Shown: positions 51,751-61,278 of the stretch, in pieces | Layout: the number at the start of each line of letters is the position of its first letter | Position numbering within the stretch: position 1 is the first letter of the stretch | Origin: Bog-756 sp963727075 | GTDB taxonomy: Bacteria > Actinomycetota > Acidimicrobiia > Acidimicrobiales > RAAP-2 | Reading direction: 5' to 3' | DNA: 64,000 nt | NCBI GenBank assembly: GCA_963727075.1 | Contig: CAVSET010000006.1 | Location: forward strand, 2,356,001-2,420,000 | The notes under the pieces: generated by a model | Databases searched by the model: none | Told to the model about the DNA's origin: nothing | The model's input: only the letters and a program-made list of their open reading frames with translations | Position numbers and translations under genes: made by a program

Positions 51751-52716
51751 ATGACGATGGAGTACCGGCGACTGGGCAGGACCGGGCTGAAGGTCAGCCT
51801 GTTGTCATTCGGATCGTGGGTCACGTTCGGGCCGCAGCTGGCCGGCAGCCTGGCCGAGGACTGCCTGGCCGCGGCCTACGAGGGTGGGGTCAACTTCTTC
51901 GACAACGCCGAGGCGTACTCGGCCGGGGAGTCCGAGCGGATCATGGGTGAGGCCATTGCCGCGCTCGGATGGCCCCGGCACAGCTACGTGCTCTCCACCA
52001 AGCTGTTCTGGGGCCTCCACCAGGGCGTCAACATGCGCAACACCCTCAATCGGAAATATCTGCTCCAGGCTATCGACGGATCGCTGGAGCGCTTCGGCCT
52101 CGACTTCGTCGACCTGGTCTACTGCCATCGGTCTGACCCCGAGACTCCCATCGAAGAGACGGTCTGGGCGATGTCCGACATCATCTCGAGCGGCAAGGCC
52201 CACTACTGGGGGACGTCGGAATGGTCGGCCATGGAGCTTCGTGAGGCCTGGGACATCGCGGATCGCCACCACCTCCACAAGCCGGTCGTGGAACAACCGC
52301 AGTACAACCTGCTGTGGCGGGACCGGGTGGAGAAGGAATACGCGCCCCTCTACGACGGCACCGGTCTGGGCCTCACCACGTGGAGCCCGCTCGGCTCGGG
52401 CCTCTTGTCCGGGAAGTACCTCGACGGCGTGCCGGAGGACTCGCGCGCCACCCTGCCGGGGTACGAATGGCTCCGGAACCTTCTGACCGACCCGGGGCGA
52501 AACGAGAAGGTCCGGTCGCTAGGTGCGATCGCCGAGGGGCTGGACTGCACGCTGGCGCAGCTCTCGATTGCCTGGTGCGCCCGGAACCCCCATGTGTCGT
52601 CGGTGATCACCGGCGCCAGCCGCGCCGAGCAGGTGCGGGAGAACCTGGGCGCCCTCGACGTCCTGCCCAAGCTGACCGACGACGTGCTGGCCCGCATCGA
52701 CAAGACCATGGCCTGA
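51751..52716 (+). CDS. aldo/keto reductase (KCNAB-like)
   Basis: A 321-residue NADPH-dependent oxidoreductase. The catalytic tetrad includes Asp and Tyr in FFDNAEAYSAGESERIMG, Lys in VLSTKLFWGL, and His in LVYCHRSDPETPIEE. The NADPH-binding end is VSSVITGASRAEQVRENLG. It belongs to the potassium-channel beta-subunit-like subgroup by these motifs. A GGAGGAG lies four bases before ATG 51751, giving a strong, conventional start. Aldehyde substrate unknown. Confidence 0.9.
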   Translation: MTMEYRRLGRTGLKVSLLSFGSWVTFGPQLAGSLAEDCLAAAYEGGVNFFDNAEAYSAGESERIMGEAIAALGWPRHSYVLSTKLFWGLHQGVNMRNTLNRKYLLQAIDGSLERFGLDFVDLVYCHRSDPETPIEETVWAMSDIISSGKAHYWGTSEWSAMELREAWDIADRHHLHKPVVEQPQYNLLWRDRVEKEYAPLYDGTGLGLTTWSPLGSGLLSGKYLDGVPEDSRATLPGYEWLRNLLTDPGRNEKVRSLGAIAEGLDCTLAQLSIAWCARNPHVSSVITGASRAEQVRENLGALDVLPKLTDDVLARIDKTMA

Positions 52717-52750
52717 TCAGGTGACCAGCCGACTCTGCGGGCGGCAGGGG

Positions 52751-53281
52751 TCACAGAGGACGCTCAGCGGTAGGACCACCACCGGATGGTGAGTCCGGGT
52801 CACCGCTACCGTCGTCGTCGCTCGCGCTGGCCACGGCGAGGTCCCAGATCCGCCGGTTCACCTGGCGGGCCAGATACAGCGAGAAGAGGGCGGCGGGAAG
52901 CTCGAAGAAGGCGGCCAGCAGGAGGGCCTCGAAGAACTGGGATCGGTTGCCCGCCGTCGTGATGTCGAACCATGCGTCGACGACGAGCAGCGTGGCGGTG
53001 GCGATGGCGGGAGACTGCACGCGCTGGTCCACCCGGAAGGCCATGTAGGCGGTGCGGACGATGGCGAAGGCCAGCAGGCAGTCGAACCCGACCCATGCCG
53101 CCCGGTAGTGCAGGTCGAGGTTTCGCCTCGGTAGGGTGACCGCCAAATAGACGATCCAGGGCAGCAATACCACGGCGGCGGCCGTATAGAGCCAGGCCAT
53201 TCGTCTCGCCCGGCGCCGTGGACCATCCGGCGGCCTGCGGGGCGGACTGCCCGACGGGCCGGTCGCGGCCCCCTGGTTCAC
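52751..53281 (-). CDS. small four-helix membrane protein, downstream of ppk1
   Basis: A 176-residue membrane protein of unknown family. After a basic N-terminus (RRPPDGPRRRARRMAW) come about four hydrophobic segments (YTAAAVVLLPWIVYLAVTLP; WVGFDCLLAFAIVRTAYMAF; PAIATATLLVVDAWFDITTA; ALLLAAFFELPAALFSLYLA) and an acidic tail. It starts at GTG 53281, overlapping the ppk1 stop by four bases (GTGA), so it is co-translated with ppk1. It may have a role in polyphosphate handling or in the membrane association of Ppk, but there is no direct evidence. Confidence 0.65.
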   Translation of the reverse strand: MNQGAATGPSGSPPRRPPDGPRRRARRMAWLYTAAAVVLLPWIVYLAVTLPRRNLDLHYRAAWVGFDCLLAFAIVRTAYMAFRVDQRVQSPAIATATLLVVDAWFDITTAGNRSQFFEALLLAAFFELPAALFSLYLARQVNRRIWDLAVASASDDDGSGDPDSPSGGGPTAERPL

Positions 53282-55416
53282 GCTCCGAAGCCCAAGGGCG
53301 GCCTCGTGGTCAGGCGGGTCTCGTCGATGGCCATGCTCCGTTCGAGGGCCACCTCCTGCAGCAGTCTCTGGGCCGATACCCCGCTGATCTCCGGGACCCG
53401 TGTCCAGTTGCCGTCGGCATCGAGGGACCAGGACTGCACGTCGTCGGCCAGGTTGAACTGGAGGATCTCCTCGAGCTGGGCGACCGACGTCGGGATCCGA
53501 CACCGGGATCATCGCCTCCACCCTTCGGTCGAGGTTGCGGCGACGCAGGTCGGCCGACCCGATGTAATACGTCGACGGGCCATGGGTGCCGCCTCCGAAG
53601 CGGAGGATCCGGGAGTGCTCGAGAAATCGTCCCACGATCGAGCGGACGCGGATGGTCTCGGACAGCCCGGGCACCCCCGGTCTCAGGCAGCAGATGCCGC
53701 GGACGATGAGGTCGATGGGCACGCCCGCTTTCGAGGCACGGTAGAGCGCCTCGATCACCGCGACGTCGTCGAGGCCGTTGACCTTGATCACGATGCGTCC
53801 GTTCGGACCGGCCGCCGCCTGTTCGTCGATGGCCTCGACCACCCGCTCGCGAATTCCACCGGGTGAGGTAACCAGCTCCTGGTAGCGCGGAGGCTGGCTG
53901 AATCCAGTGATGTAGTTGAAGAACCGGGTCACGTCGGCACCCAGAGTGTCCCGGCACGAGAGCACGCCCAGGTCCTCGTACATCCGGGCCGTCTTCGGGT
54001 TGTAGTTGCCGGTGCCGACATGGCAGTACAGGCGCACCGCGTCCCCCTCCTGCCTCACCACCAGGGTGGTCTTGGCGTGGGTCTTCAGCCCCATCAGCCC
54101 GTAGATCACGTGGGCGCCGGCTTCCTCCAGCGCCCGGGCCCACCCGATATTGGCCTCCTCGTCGAATCGGGCGGTCACCTCGACCAGCACCGCTACCTGC
54201 TTTCCATGCTCAGCCGCGCGGACCAGGGCGGCGACGACCGGGCTGTCACCCGAGGTGCGGTACAGGCACTGCTTGATGGCGAGCACGTGAGGATCGTCGG
54301 CCGCCTCGTTCATCAGCTCCTCGACAGAGGCCGAGAACGAGTCATAAGGGTGATGGACGAGGACATCCTGACGGTCGAGCACCGAGAAGATGCTCGCGTT
54401 CTCCTCGCGCTCCACCGAGGTCAGGACCACCGGGATCAGCGGGGTCCACGGCTCGTCATGCAGCTCTGGCCGGTCGAGGGCATGGATCGCCCACAGGCAC
54501 TCGAGCCCCAACGGGCCGGCGAACCGGTAGACGTCGTCGGGGCCGAGCCCCAACTCCTCGGTCAGCCGCTCGACCGGGCCCTCCGAGGTCCGGGAGTCGA
54601 TCTCGAGACGGACGACCGGAAGGAACCGCCGGCGGCGCAGCTCCTCCTGCAGCGCCAGCAGCAGGTCGTCGGCGGCATCGTCGTCCAGGGCCAGGTCGGC
54701 GTCTCGGGTCACCCGGAAGATGCACGGGTCACCGACATCCATACCCGGAAAGAGCTCGTCGATGAACGCGACGAGGGTCTGCTCCAAAGGGATGAACCGA
54801 TCGCCATCGGGGAGCGGGAGCAACCGGTCGACGTTGGGGGGAACCTTCACCCGAGCGAACCGGGAGGTGTCGTCGCTCCGGCTCCGTACCTCCACGCCGA
54901 CGTTGAGGGAGAGGTTGGAGATGTAAGGGAATGGGTGACTGGGGTCCACGGTCAGCGGCGTCACCACCGGAAGGATCAAGCGGTCGAACACCTCGTGGAG
55001 ATAGGCGCGGTCCTTTTCGTCCAGCGTGTCCCAGTCACACAGCTCGATCCCCTCTCCGCCAGGGCAGGAGCCAACTCATCGACCAGGAGCGACTCCTGGC
55101 GACGGACCATCCGCTCCAACGAGGCCCGGACGTCTCTCAGCAATTGGTCTGGGGTGCTCCCGTTGAGCGCCAGCGACTTGATGCCGGCGACCACCTGTCT
55201 TCTCAGGCCGGCCACCTGCACCTGAAAGAACTCGTCGATCCGCTCGCTGAACAGGACGAGGAACTTGACCCGTTCGAGCAGGGGTAGACGCGGGTCGGCC
55301 ACCAGGTCGAGCAGCCGGTCGTTGAAGTCGAGATCGGAGAGCTGGCGGGCGAAGAACCTCGGCTCAACATCCCCACCGGCGCCATCGTGCACCCCCGGTG
55401 CGGTCTCGACGCTCAT
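53278..55416 (-). CDS. ppk1: polyphosphate kinase 1, with two apparent frameshifts
   Basis: Synthesises inorganic polyphosphate from ATP. All family blocks are present. The N-terminal domain starts FFARQLSDLDFNDRLLDLV. The catalytic histidines are in MGLKTHAKTTLVV (the phosphorylated one) and FLEHSRILRFG, and the ADP-binding segment includes CHVGTGNYNPKTARMYEDLG. The frame breaks twice: near 55044-55053 (one base missing in AGGGGATC, separating ALAERG from IELCDWDTLD) and near 53497 (one extra base, after PVSDP; the correct continuation SVAQLEEILQFNLADDVQSW is one frame over). Corrected, the protein is about 712 residues, the normal length, ending LTTRPPLGFGA. ATG 55416 is the likely start. 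Two errors in one essential-like gene point to sequence quality rather than decay. Confidence 0.88.
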
Positions 55417-55724
55417 TGGCCAACGATACAACCACGATCCGGTGTGCCCTCTGGCCGCCGACCCGATCTGCGCCCCAGGGCCAGGTGTTCACACAACCGT
55501 CACCTGCCAGCCGGGACCTGCCACGGTGCGCCAGGCGTGGTCAGAATCGGGCCCGGCCAGGGACGCGCCGGATCGTCCCAGCCAGACGGGGTGTGAAAGG
55601 CGGGCGTGGTGAGGCCTCGGCGCCGGACCGAGCCAGAGCCGGTTCAAGGAGAGAGGGGGAAATACCGCCAAGGCCTGACCCGGTCTGACCGAGCCCGCTC
55701 GCACGACCGAGGCCCGGCGCTTCT

Positions 55725-56003
55725 CTAGCTGCCCAGTACCTGTGCCTTGGCCGCGGCGAACTCCTCGTCAGTGAGCGCACCCGAATCGTGCAGGGAGGCC
55801 AGCTGTTGCAGTTGGGCGATGCGATCGCTGGCGCCGGCCGCCGGTGCGGCCGGCGCTGGCGGTGGGGTCGGAGCCGGCTCGGGCTGGGGGGCTTCCCCAC
55901 CCTGTTGCTGCATGGCTCGGTTGGTCCCCGCCTTGGACCCCATATAGGCAACGCCCCCCACAGCGGCGGCCCGGAGCAACGGTCGTCTACGGACGAAAGG
56001 CAT
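55725..56003 (-). CDS. small SHOCT-domain protein
   Basis: A 92-residue protein with a basic N-terminus (MPFVRRRPLLRAAAVGG), an Ala/Pro-rich linker, and a SHOCT motif at the C-terminus (QLASLHDSGALTDEEFAAAK). A GGGGAGG lies about eight bases before ATG 56003. Such short proteins are common in actinobacteria and often sit near stress or cell-envelope genes; function unknown. It has a neighbouring CMD-like gene on the same strand with 12 bases between. Confidence 0.65.
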   Translation of the reverse strand: MPFVRRRPLLRAAAVGGVAYMGSKAGTNRAMQQQGGEAPQPEPAPTPPPAPAAPAAGASDRIAQLQQLASLHDSGALTDEEFAAAKAQVLGS

Positions 56004-56015
56004 CGGAAGCCTCCC

Positions 56016-56360
56016 CTACTCCTGCTCGGTATCGAGATCGATGCCGAGGGCGAACGCTATTTCGGCGGCGGCCGACACGATGCGGACGTTGCCGACCGTC
56101 GGATTCAATGCCACCAGCAGGCCCAGGATCTCCTCCGGCGTCACTCCGGACTCCAGTGCGAACGCCACCTGGAAGACGTAGGACGCCGGCGCGGCGTCGG
56201 CCGCGATGAGGGCAGCGATGTTGGCCAATGCGTAGGTCTTGGGGTCCAGTCCGGATGCCTCGAGATTGTCGAGCCGCGCTTTGAACAGGCCCTCCAGCGC
56301 ACTGGCATCGTGCTGGGCCACGCCAATGAGGACATCGCTCGTTCCGCTTGAGATGGACAT
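56016..56360 (-). CDS. carboxymuconolactone decarboxylase-like (AhpD fold) protein
   Basis: A 114-residue all-helical protein resembling CMD/AhpD-like members (RLDNLEASGLDPKTYALANI, then GVTPEEILGLLVALNPTVGN). It lacks the CxxC of AhpD, so alkylhydroperoxidase activity is unlikely. The role is unknown; it may be a degenerate or non-redox CMD protein. ATG 56360 has GGAGG about seven bases upstream. Confidence 0.6.
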   Translation of the reverse strand: MSISSGTSDVLIGVAQHDASALEGLFKARLDNLEASGLDPKTYALANIAALIAADAAPASYVFQVAFALESGVTPEEILGLLVALNPTVGNVRIVSAAAEIAFALGIDLDTEQE

Positions 56361-56699
56361 GGTCGTTCCTCCACTCGATAGCCCGCGGCCCGACGGGGTG
56401 GGCAAAGCCCCTGGCAGCACGGTCGCAGCTCCCAGTGCTCACCATACCGGATGGAATCGCGACGGGCACGGGGTCCAGCGTCACACGGATCGAGCACTCG
56501 TGGGAGTGCTGACCCCGCCCGGCTGCGATTCGACTGGAGCTCGTCGTTCTCCCGCCCCTGCACGTGGTGTCGAACCCTTAGACTGGTTTGCCGACCGCGG
56601 TGTCGGGCGCGGTTTGATCGTTCCTGCGATGGTCGTCATCCGAGATGCTGAAGGTATTCAGCCAGGCACCGTTGGCCCGGGGTGGTCGTGCAGGTTCGA
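56361..56699. other. intergenic stretch upstream of tRNA-Ala
   Basis: These 339 bases separate the CMD-like gene from tRNA-Ala. They must hold the promoters of both. I see no coding frame with a plausible start and composition, and no strong hairpin. Confidence 0.35.
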
Positions 56700-56776
56700 G
56701 GGGATGTAGCTCAGTTGGCTAGAGCACCTGCTTTGCAAGCAGGGGGTCACGGGTTCGAGTCCCGTCATCTCCACCA
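56700..56776 (+). tRNA. tRNA-Ala (anticodon TGC)
   Basis: Complete cloverleaf with an encoded CCA: acceptor GGGGATG/CATCTCC with the G3-T70 wobble pair that marks alanine tRNA, a D-arm GCTC...GAGC, anticodon stem CCTGC/GCAGG around TTTGCAA, and T-arm ACGGG-TTCGAGT-CCCGT. The anticodon is TGC. The next 2.7 kb are damaged genes, so this tRNA may be an insertion point, but I saw no copy of its 3' end in the window. Confidence 0.95.
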
Positions 56777-56897
56777 GAATCGTTCCTAGTGAGGGCCACT
56801 ATCTGGCCTTCACCGTCGCTCTCGACTTCTCTGAGTTCTTGCTCCATCGCGTGGTCCATCGTGTGCCAGCACTTTCCCCGGATGGCCTCGGCGCAAG

Positions 56898-57404
56898 CTA
56901 CGGCAACCCGAAGGCGTAGAGCTTCTGGTCGGCGAGGATCGGGGGGAACCCATCGCCCGTGTAGACCTTGCCCTTGGTAATGGCCGGGGACGAGAGGACA
57001 GGAGCACCAGTGACACCGGTCCATAGCGGGTTGCACTGCTTCGGGGTCCCCGAGCAGCCAGTCGTTCCGGTCGCATCGAAGGCCTCAACACCGAAGCTCT
57101 GGTCACCAAAGTTGCTGAACGAGCCAATGAAGACCAGTCCATTCGCCACGCTCGGCGACGAGTCCATCACGCCGACGTTTGCCGTCCAAAGTGGTGTGCA
57201 GGTCTTCGGCGTTCCCGAGCAGTTGGTGATGCCGTGGGCATCGAAGGCCTCAAGATCCGAGGAGCCGGCATACACCACGCCGTTGGCCACGGCCGGAGAG
57301 GAGAAGTTGAACGGGTTTGGGGTGGCCGCGGTCCACAGGGGAATACAGGTCTTGGGCACTCCCGAGCAGTTCGTGACGCCGTTGGCGTCGACCCCAGCTG
57401 CTGT
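56898..57404 (-). pseudogene. fragment of a PQQ-like beta-propeller protein
   Basis: Three to four propeller-blade repeats with the unit NCSGTPKTCTPLWTA between strands (SSPAVANGVVYAGSSD, SSPSVANGLVFIGSFS, SSPAITKGKVYTGDGF). The C-terminus (KLYAFGLP) looks complete, but the signal peptide and N-terminal repeats are missing; the sequence upstream loses the frame near 57404. Cysteine-containing repeats of this form are typical of exported proteins. It may be a remnant. Confidence 0.55.
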
Positions 57405-57512
57405 AAGTGGTTGAGTGCCCAATCGACAGCGTGCCGTTCGACAGCCTTTCGGGCGGCACTGTCCAGTTGTCTTCCCTGTGAGTTGACCCGCAGACCAGAA
57501 GGACCAACGCCG

Positions 57513-58120
57513 TCATCGGAACGTGGAAATCGGTTGAGCGTCTGCGGTAGTCCGAGGAAGCTCAAATTCCGGTATCGCTAACAAAGAGGACACCGGCATC
57601 TTGGTCAGGTAGCCCTGCGCTGTTCGTAGTGGGCGACGGTCCGAGAGTGCGGAGGGGTAGTAGAGAGGACCAGGTACCTCGGCAGCGAGGCCGTTCTTCG
57701 CGGCCCGCAAAGAAGGTTCGAGCTCACGCAGCCTGGCGAGGGTCACCGGGCTTTCAAGTTCTACATAGCCAGCAAGGTTGAACAGCCAGCTGGGTCCGGT
57801 TTGCGACTGTCCAGACGCTCGTCCATAGGTCCCATGGGCCTGCCATTCGATGGTCGATTCGGCAAGCGTGCCGACTGCACGTGAGAAGCCGACGATGGCG
57901 GGTTCAACACCAGCCTGTTTCCACCAGTGCAGGACAATGTCACCCTCTCTTACATGCCGAACCAGACTGTACGACCACGTCTCGTGGCCAGCCTGGTCAT
58001 TCTGTGGCGCATGGAGCGGTCCACCGATGTCGCGTGATTCGTAATCTCCGACCAATAGATCTCGTCTGGATCGTCGCGCCACGACTCCGTGATAGACATT
58101 TCAACAGCCTTAAGAAATGG
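57513..58120 (-). pseudogene. PUA/EVE-like domain protein, frame-disrupted
   Basis: The first part is in one frame (ITESWRDDPDEIYWSEITN) and the main part in the next (GGPLHAPQNDQAGHETWSYS, then VREGDIVLHWWKQ, EPAIVGFSRAVGTLAES). Joined, they form the N-terminal domain of a family resembling EVE/PUA-type proteins that recognise modified nucleic acid bases. The break is near 58030. The C-terminal end (PLYYPSALSDRR, LLAIPEFELPRT) runs to the stop at 57513. Such domains are often fused to nucleases in defence systems; none is left here. Function uncertain. Confidence 0.5.
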
Positions 58121-58246
58121 CGCGGCGCAGATGAGGGATGACAACTCCAGGTTTCGGGTGCCAGGGCGAAGCAGAGGGTTTCGGCGACGATCAGGTCATT
58201 CCCCGGGTGCGCGCCCGCAACAGCGGACCCAACGTCAATAGGGGCG

Positions 58247-58791
58247 CTAAGAGGGCTCCCACCTCCAGCCGTTGTTGTACACGCATGTGATTGCCTGGCC
58301 AGTCGCAGTCGTCCCGTTCAGTCCGTGATCTGAGTTTCGGCAGTATTCGCCGGGCTGGTAGCAACCGCCGCTGTTCGTCTGAGGGCTGCAAGTTGGAGCG
58401 GCAGCCGCCGGAGCTGGCGCAGCGGGGGGCGGGGACGCTGCCGTTGCCGGAGGAGACGTAGTCGTTGGGGGAATCGTTGTTGGTGGGATCGTTGTTGGTG
58501 GGACCGTTGTCGTCGGGGGTTCTGTCGTCGTCGTCACAGATGGACGTGTCGTGGTCGTTACAACCGTGGCAGCAGTGTTTTTGGACTTATTCCCGAGCCG
58601 CCGTGATCCCAATGATCAGAAGAACCACCGCCGCGCTTGCCACCCAGAACCACCACTTCGCAGACTGGACTCTTTGAGTCCTGGGAATCGTCGGTTGAGG
58701 GAGCCACGTAACCCGGCGGCGCGAGGCTAGGGTCGTACCACTTTCCATCGGACGCCTGCCACCAGCCCGGTCCCTGGGATGTATCACTCAT
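58247..58791 (-). pseudogene. DUF2510 membrane protein, frame-disrupted
   Basis: From ATG 58791 the family signature GPGWWQASDGKWYDPSLAPP is clear. One frame over comes the membrane helix (WWFWVASAAVVLLIIGITAA), and in a third frame the threonine/proline-rich linker (TTTTEPPTTTVPPTTIPPTT) and a C-terminal domain with four cysteines (TCSPQTNSGGCYQPGEYC and ITCVYNNGWRWEPS). Two frame breaks lie near 58680 and 58600. An intact gene of this kind would be a membrane-anchored exported protein of about 180 residues. Thr/Pro repeats make the linker slippage-prone. Confidence 0.6.
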
Positions 58792-58986
58792 TCGGCTGCT
58801 TGCCTTCCATGGAATGCCCCCCTGCGCAGGTTCATCGACGCCGAGCTCCACATTTTTGTGGCGGCCCAGGTCGTTGCAACATCCGAACAGATGTTCACCA
58901 GTTAGAGGTAAGTTGACCGACGAGCGGCCGATCCGCCCATCGTCGGGAACGATCGCCGCACCCTCAGTCACCTGCAAAATGGCTGG

Positions 58987-59541
58987 TCAGGCAGCTCGAA
59001 TCGCCCGATAGATGGTGCTCTCGGGACACCCGCAGGCCGTCGGCAATGTCCGCCACGGTCAGATCGCCCGCCGCGTAGAGGGTGCGGGCCGTCGTGACCT
59101 GAGCCGGGGTCAGGGCGTGGGGACGACCGCCGACCCGACCGCGTGCCCTGGCGGCCCGTAGCCCAGCCTGAGTTCGCTCAATGATCAGCGCCCGCTCGAA
59201 CTCGGCCAGCGAGGCGAAGATGCCGAACGTTAGACGGCCTGTAGGGCTCGTGGTGTCAATGGCTTCGGTGAGGCTACGGAAGCCGACGCCGCGGTCGCTC
59301 AGTTCCCCGATCAGAGAAACGAGGTGGGCCATGGACCGCCCCAGCCGGTCAAGACGCCAGACCACCAGCACGTCGCCAGGGCGCAGATGGTCGACGAGTG
59401 CATCAAGTTGGGGACGGCTAGACTGGGCTCCGCTGGCGTGGTCGACCCACACCCGTCGCACGGGACCGCAGCCAGTGCGTCGAGCTGAAGGTCGGGGTCC
59501 TGGTCGCCCGTGCTGACCCGGCAGTAACCAAGCGTCGCCAT
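58987..59541 (-). pseudogene. serine recombinase (resolvase/invertase), frame-disrupted
   Basis: N-terminal MATLGYCRVSTGDQDPDLQL has the catalytic serine (RVST). The next frame carries RVWVDHASGAQSSRPQLDAL, LVVWRLDRLGRSMAHLV and EFERALIIERTQAGL, and ends in a helix-turn-helix of the DNA-invertase type (TVADIADGLRVSR, then STIYRAIRAA in another frame). Breaks lie near 59460 and near 59020. The catalytic core is complete if joined, so it was once an active Tn3-type resolvase or invertase. It ties the surrounding debris to a mobile element. No repeats or res site identified. Confidence 0.7.
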
Positions 59542-59853
59542 GACTTGAAGCTTGGGTCAGAAGCCGTCGAAGTCAAGGACTTCTGATCGATTGTTTCTGC
59601 CACGGGTTGTGACGACGGCATCAGGCACAGGGTGGGGTGAATGGCCGATGCCACCTGGTGGTGTCAGAACCGGTCGTCATTGGCGCGGTCTAAGCGGACG
59701 GCCGTCGGCTCTCCCAGACTGGCGAAACCAGCCGTGGTGAGGCCCGAAGCGACGCGCCCCACAACGGCACTTTGTGGACAGGCGGCTCGGCTTCGCTCAG
59801 CGTTAGCGTGAACCAGTTGCATATCTCAATCACCCAATGCTTCGGAGGCCGCC
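59542..59853. other. gap between the resolvase and DHFR-like genes
   Basis: These 312 bases hold no coding frame I can support. The 5' signals of the DHFR-like gene are at the right end, with a GGAGG ribosome-binding site about six bases before ATG 59854. Confidence 0.35.
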
Positions 59854-60495
59854 ATGTCCCAGGTCCGCGTCCACAACTTCTCGATCTCGCTCGACGGGTT
59901 CGCCACCGGCGAGGGGCAGGCCCTCGACACGCCGTTCGGCCACGCCGGGCATCGGCTCCACGAGTGGATGTTCGCCACTCGGTTCGGCCGCCGCGAAGTC
60001 CTCGGCGAGTCGGGCGGCACCGAGGGTGTCGATGACGCGATGGCCGAGCGGCACGGACCCGGGATCGGTGCGGAGATCATGGGCGCGGGCAAGTTCGGCC
60101 CTCCGGGCTGGCAGGACGACCCGGAGTGGCGCGGGTGGTGGGGTGACAACCCGCCGTTCCACACGCCGACGTACGTTCTGACCCACCGTCCGCGCCCGTC
60201 GCTGGAGATGGAGGGTGGTACGACGTTCCACTTCCTCGACGCCGCGCCAGCGGATGCACTCGAGGTGGCGCGGGACGCAGCCGCCGGTCAGGACGTCCGC
60301 ATCGGCGGGGGCCCGACCATGATGCGCGCGTTCATCGCCGCCGGTCTCGTCGACCACCTGCACGTCGTGCAGGTGCCGATCCTGCTCGGCCGCGGTGTTC
60401 GGCTCTGGGACGGCCTGGAGGCGTTGGAGCAGCAGTACGACGTGGAGGCAGTTTCGACGCCCCGCGGCGTCACCCACCTCACGTTCACCCGATGA
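59854..60495 (+). CDS. dihydrofolate reductase-like (RibD C-terminal domain) protein
   Basis: A 213-residue DHFR-fold reductase of the RibD C-domain family. The N-terminal strand (VRVHNFSISLDGFATGEGQ), the GGTTFHFLDAAPADALEVA region, and the NADPH-binding RIGGGPTMMRAFIAAGLVDH are conserved. The motif LLGRGVRLWDGLE is typical of this subgroup. Members reduce pterin or pyrimidine-like substrates; the native role is unknown. ATG 59854 has GGAGG six bases upstream. GC content is again high, so the region returns to core-like composition here. Confidence 0.85.
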   Translation: MSQVRVHNFSISLDGFATGEGQALDTPFGHAGHRLHEWMFATRFGRREVLGESGGTEGVDDAMAERHGPGIGAEIMGAGKFGPPGWQDDPEWRGWWGDNPPFHTPTYVLTHRPRPSLEMEGGTTFHFLDAAPADALEVARDAAAGQDVRIGGGPTMMRAFIAAGLVDHLHVVQVPILLGRGVRLWDGLEALEQQYDVEAVSTPRGVTHLTFTR

Positions 60496-60687
60496 CCGAT
60501 CCTGCGACGAACTGACGACCTGCCCCTGAACACCGGCTGTGGGGCGTTATTGAGGGACGAGTGCTTGCCGATCGCTAACTGCCACTGACCGGCACTTATG
60601 CAATACCCTCAGCAGGCCGGATGTGCGTTGGTCGAACTGGGCCAGCTAAGGGCGACCGTCAACACCCCATCTCGGGATTAGCCAAGC

Positions 60688-60927
60688 TCATGAGGCGGCA
60701 GCATCCGGCGTGGTCGCGGGGAGACCGTCCTGGTCGAGAAGCTCGAGGATCCGGTCTGTGTTCTCCCGAATAGCCGTGATGTTGCGAAACATCCACTTCG
60801 GTGGCGCGCTGTCGGGCATCCGTTCGAATGTCTTCTCCCAGTCGACGTTCTGCATACCCACGCCTAAACGCTTGGCAAGCACGCCCAATCCGACGAGCAA
60901 CGCAGCAGCGATGAGCACTTTCTTCAT
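60688..60927 (-). CDS. small membrane-anchored protein, MKK type
   Basis: A 79-residue protein: MKKVLIAAALLVGLGVLAKR as a short membrane anchor, then a soluble part (MQNVDWEKTFERMPDSAPP, KWMFRNITAIRENTDRILEL). The first 18 residues mirror the micro-ORF at 12500-12574 (both MKK, hydrophobic, AKRL). The body resembles small actinobacterial proteins of unknown function. ATG 60927 was chosen for the lysine-hydrophobic start. Confidence 0.55.
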   Translation of the reverse strand: MKKVLIAAALLVGLGVLAKRLGVGMQNVDWEKTFERMPDSAPPKWMFRNITAIRENTDRILELLDQDGLPATTPDAAAS

Positions 60928-61278
60928 GACCTGATCATGACGGATCCGAACCGACTCGAATAGAGCAATAAGTCCTCTTGGGCCCAGCACGACGACCTTG
61001 CTCGCAAACGGGATGCTCGGTGGCAGCGTGGCCAGGACTAATGACGGTGAAGCTTGGGACCAATGGCCCTAGGAGAAGCCTCGGCACTCTGTTGGGGTAG
61101 CCCCATAACACGCGTCGGCCAGCCATCAAGAGGCAGTGTGACGTAGTCTCAGGCAATCCCCCAGACGAAATACGCTCAGTGCGGTGATCTGAGCCTCGCC
61201 TACCAGGTTGTCGGCGAGGGTCCTATCAACCTGGTAGTCGCGTCGTCCTTTATTAGCCACATTGAACTGGGGTGGACC

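Noticed and set aside
52751..54991. A polyphosphate kinase fused to a membrane protein
   Set aside because: The joined frame arises from the break near 53497; corrected, ppk1 ends at 53278 and the membrane gene starts at 53281.
56016..56360. An alkylhydroperoxidase AhpD
   Set aside because: The fold resembles the CMD family, but the CxxC required for peroxidase activity is missing.
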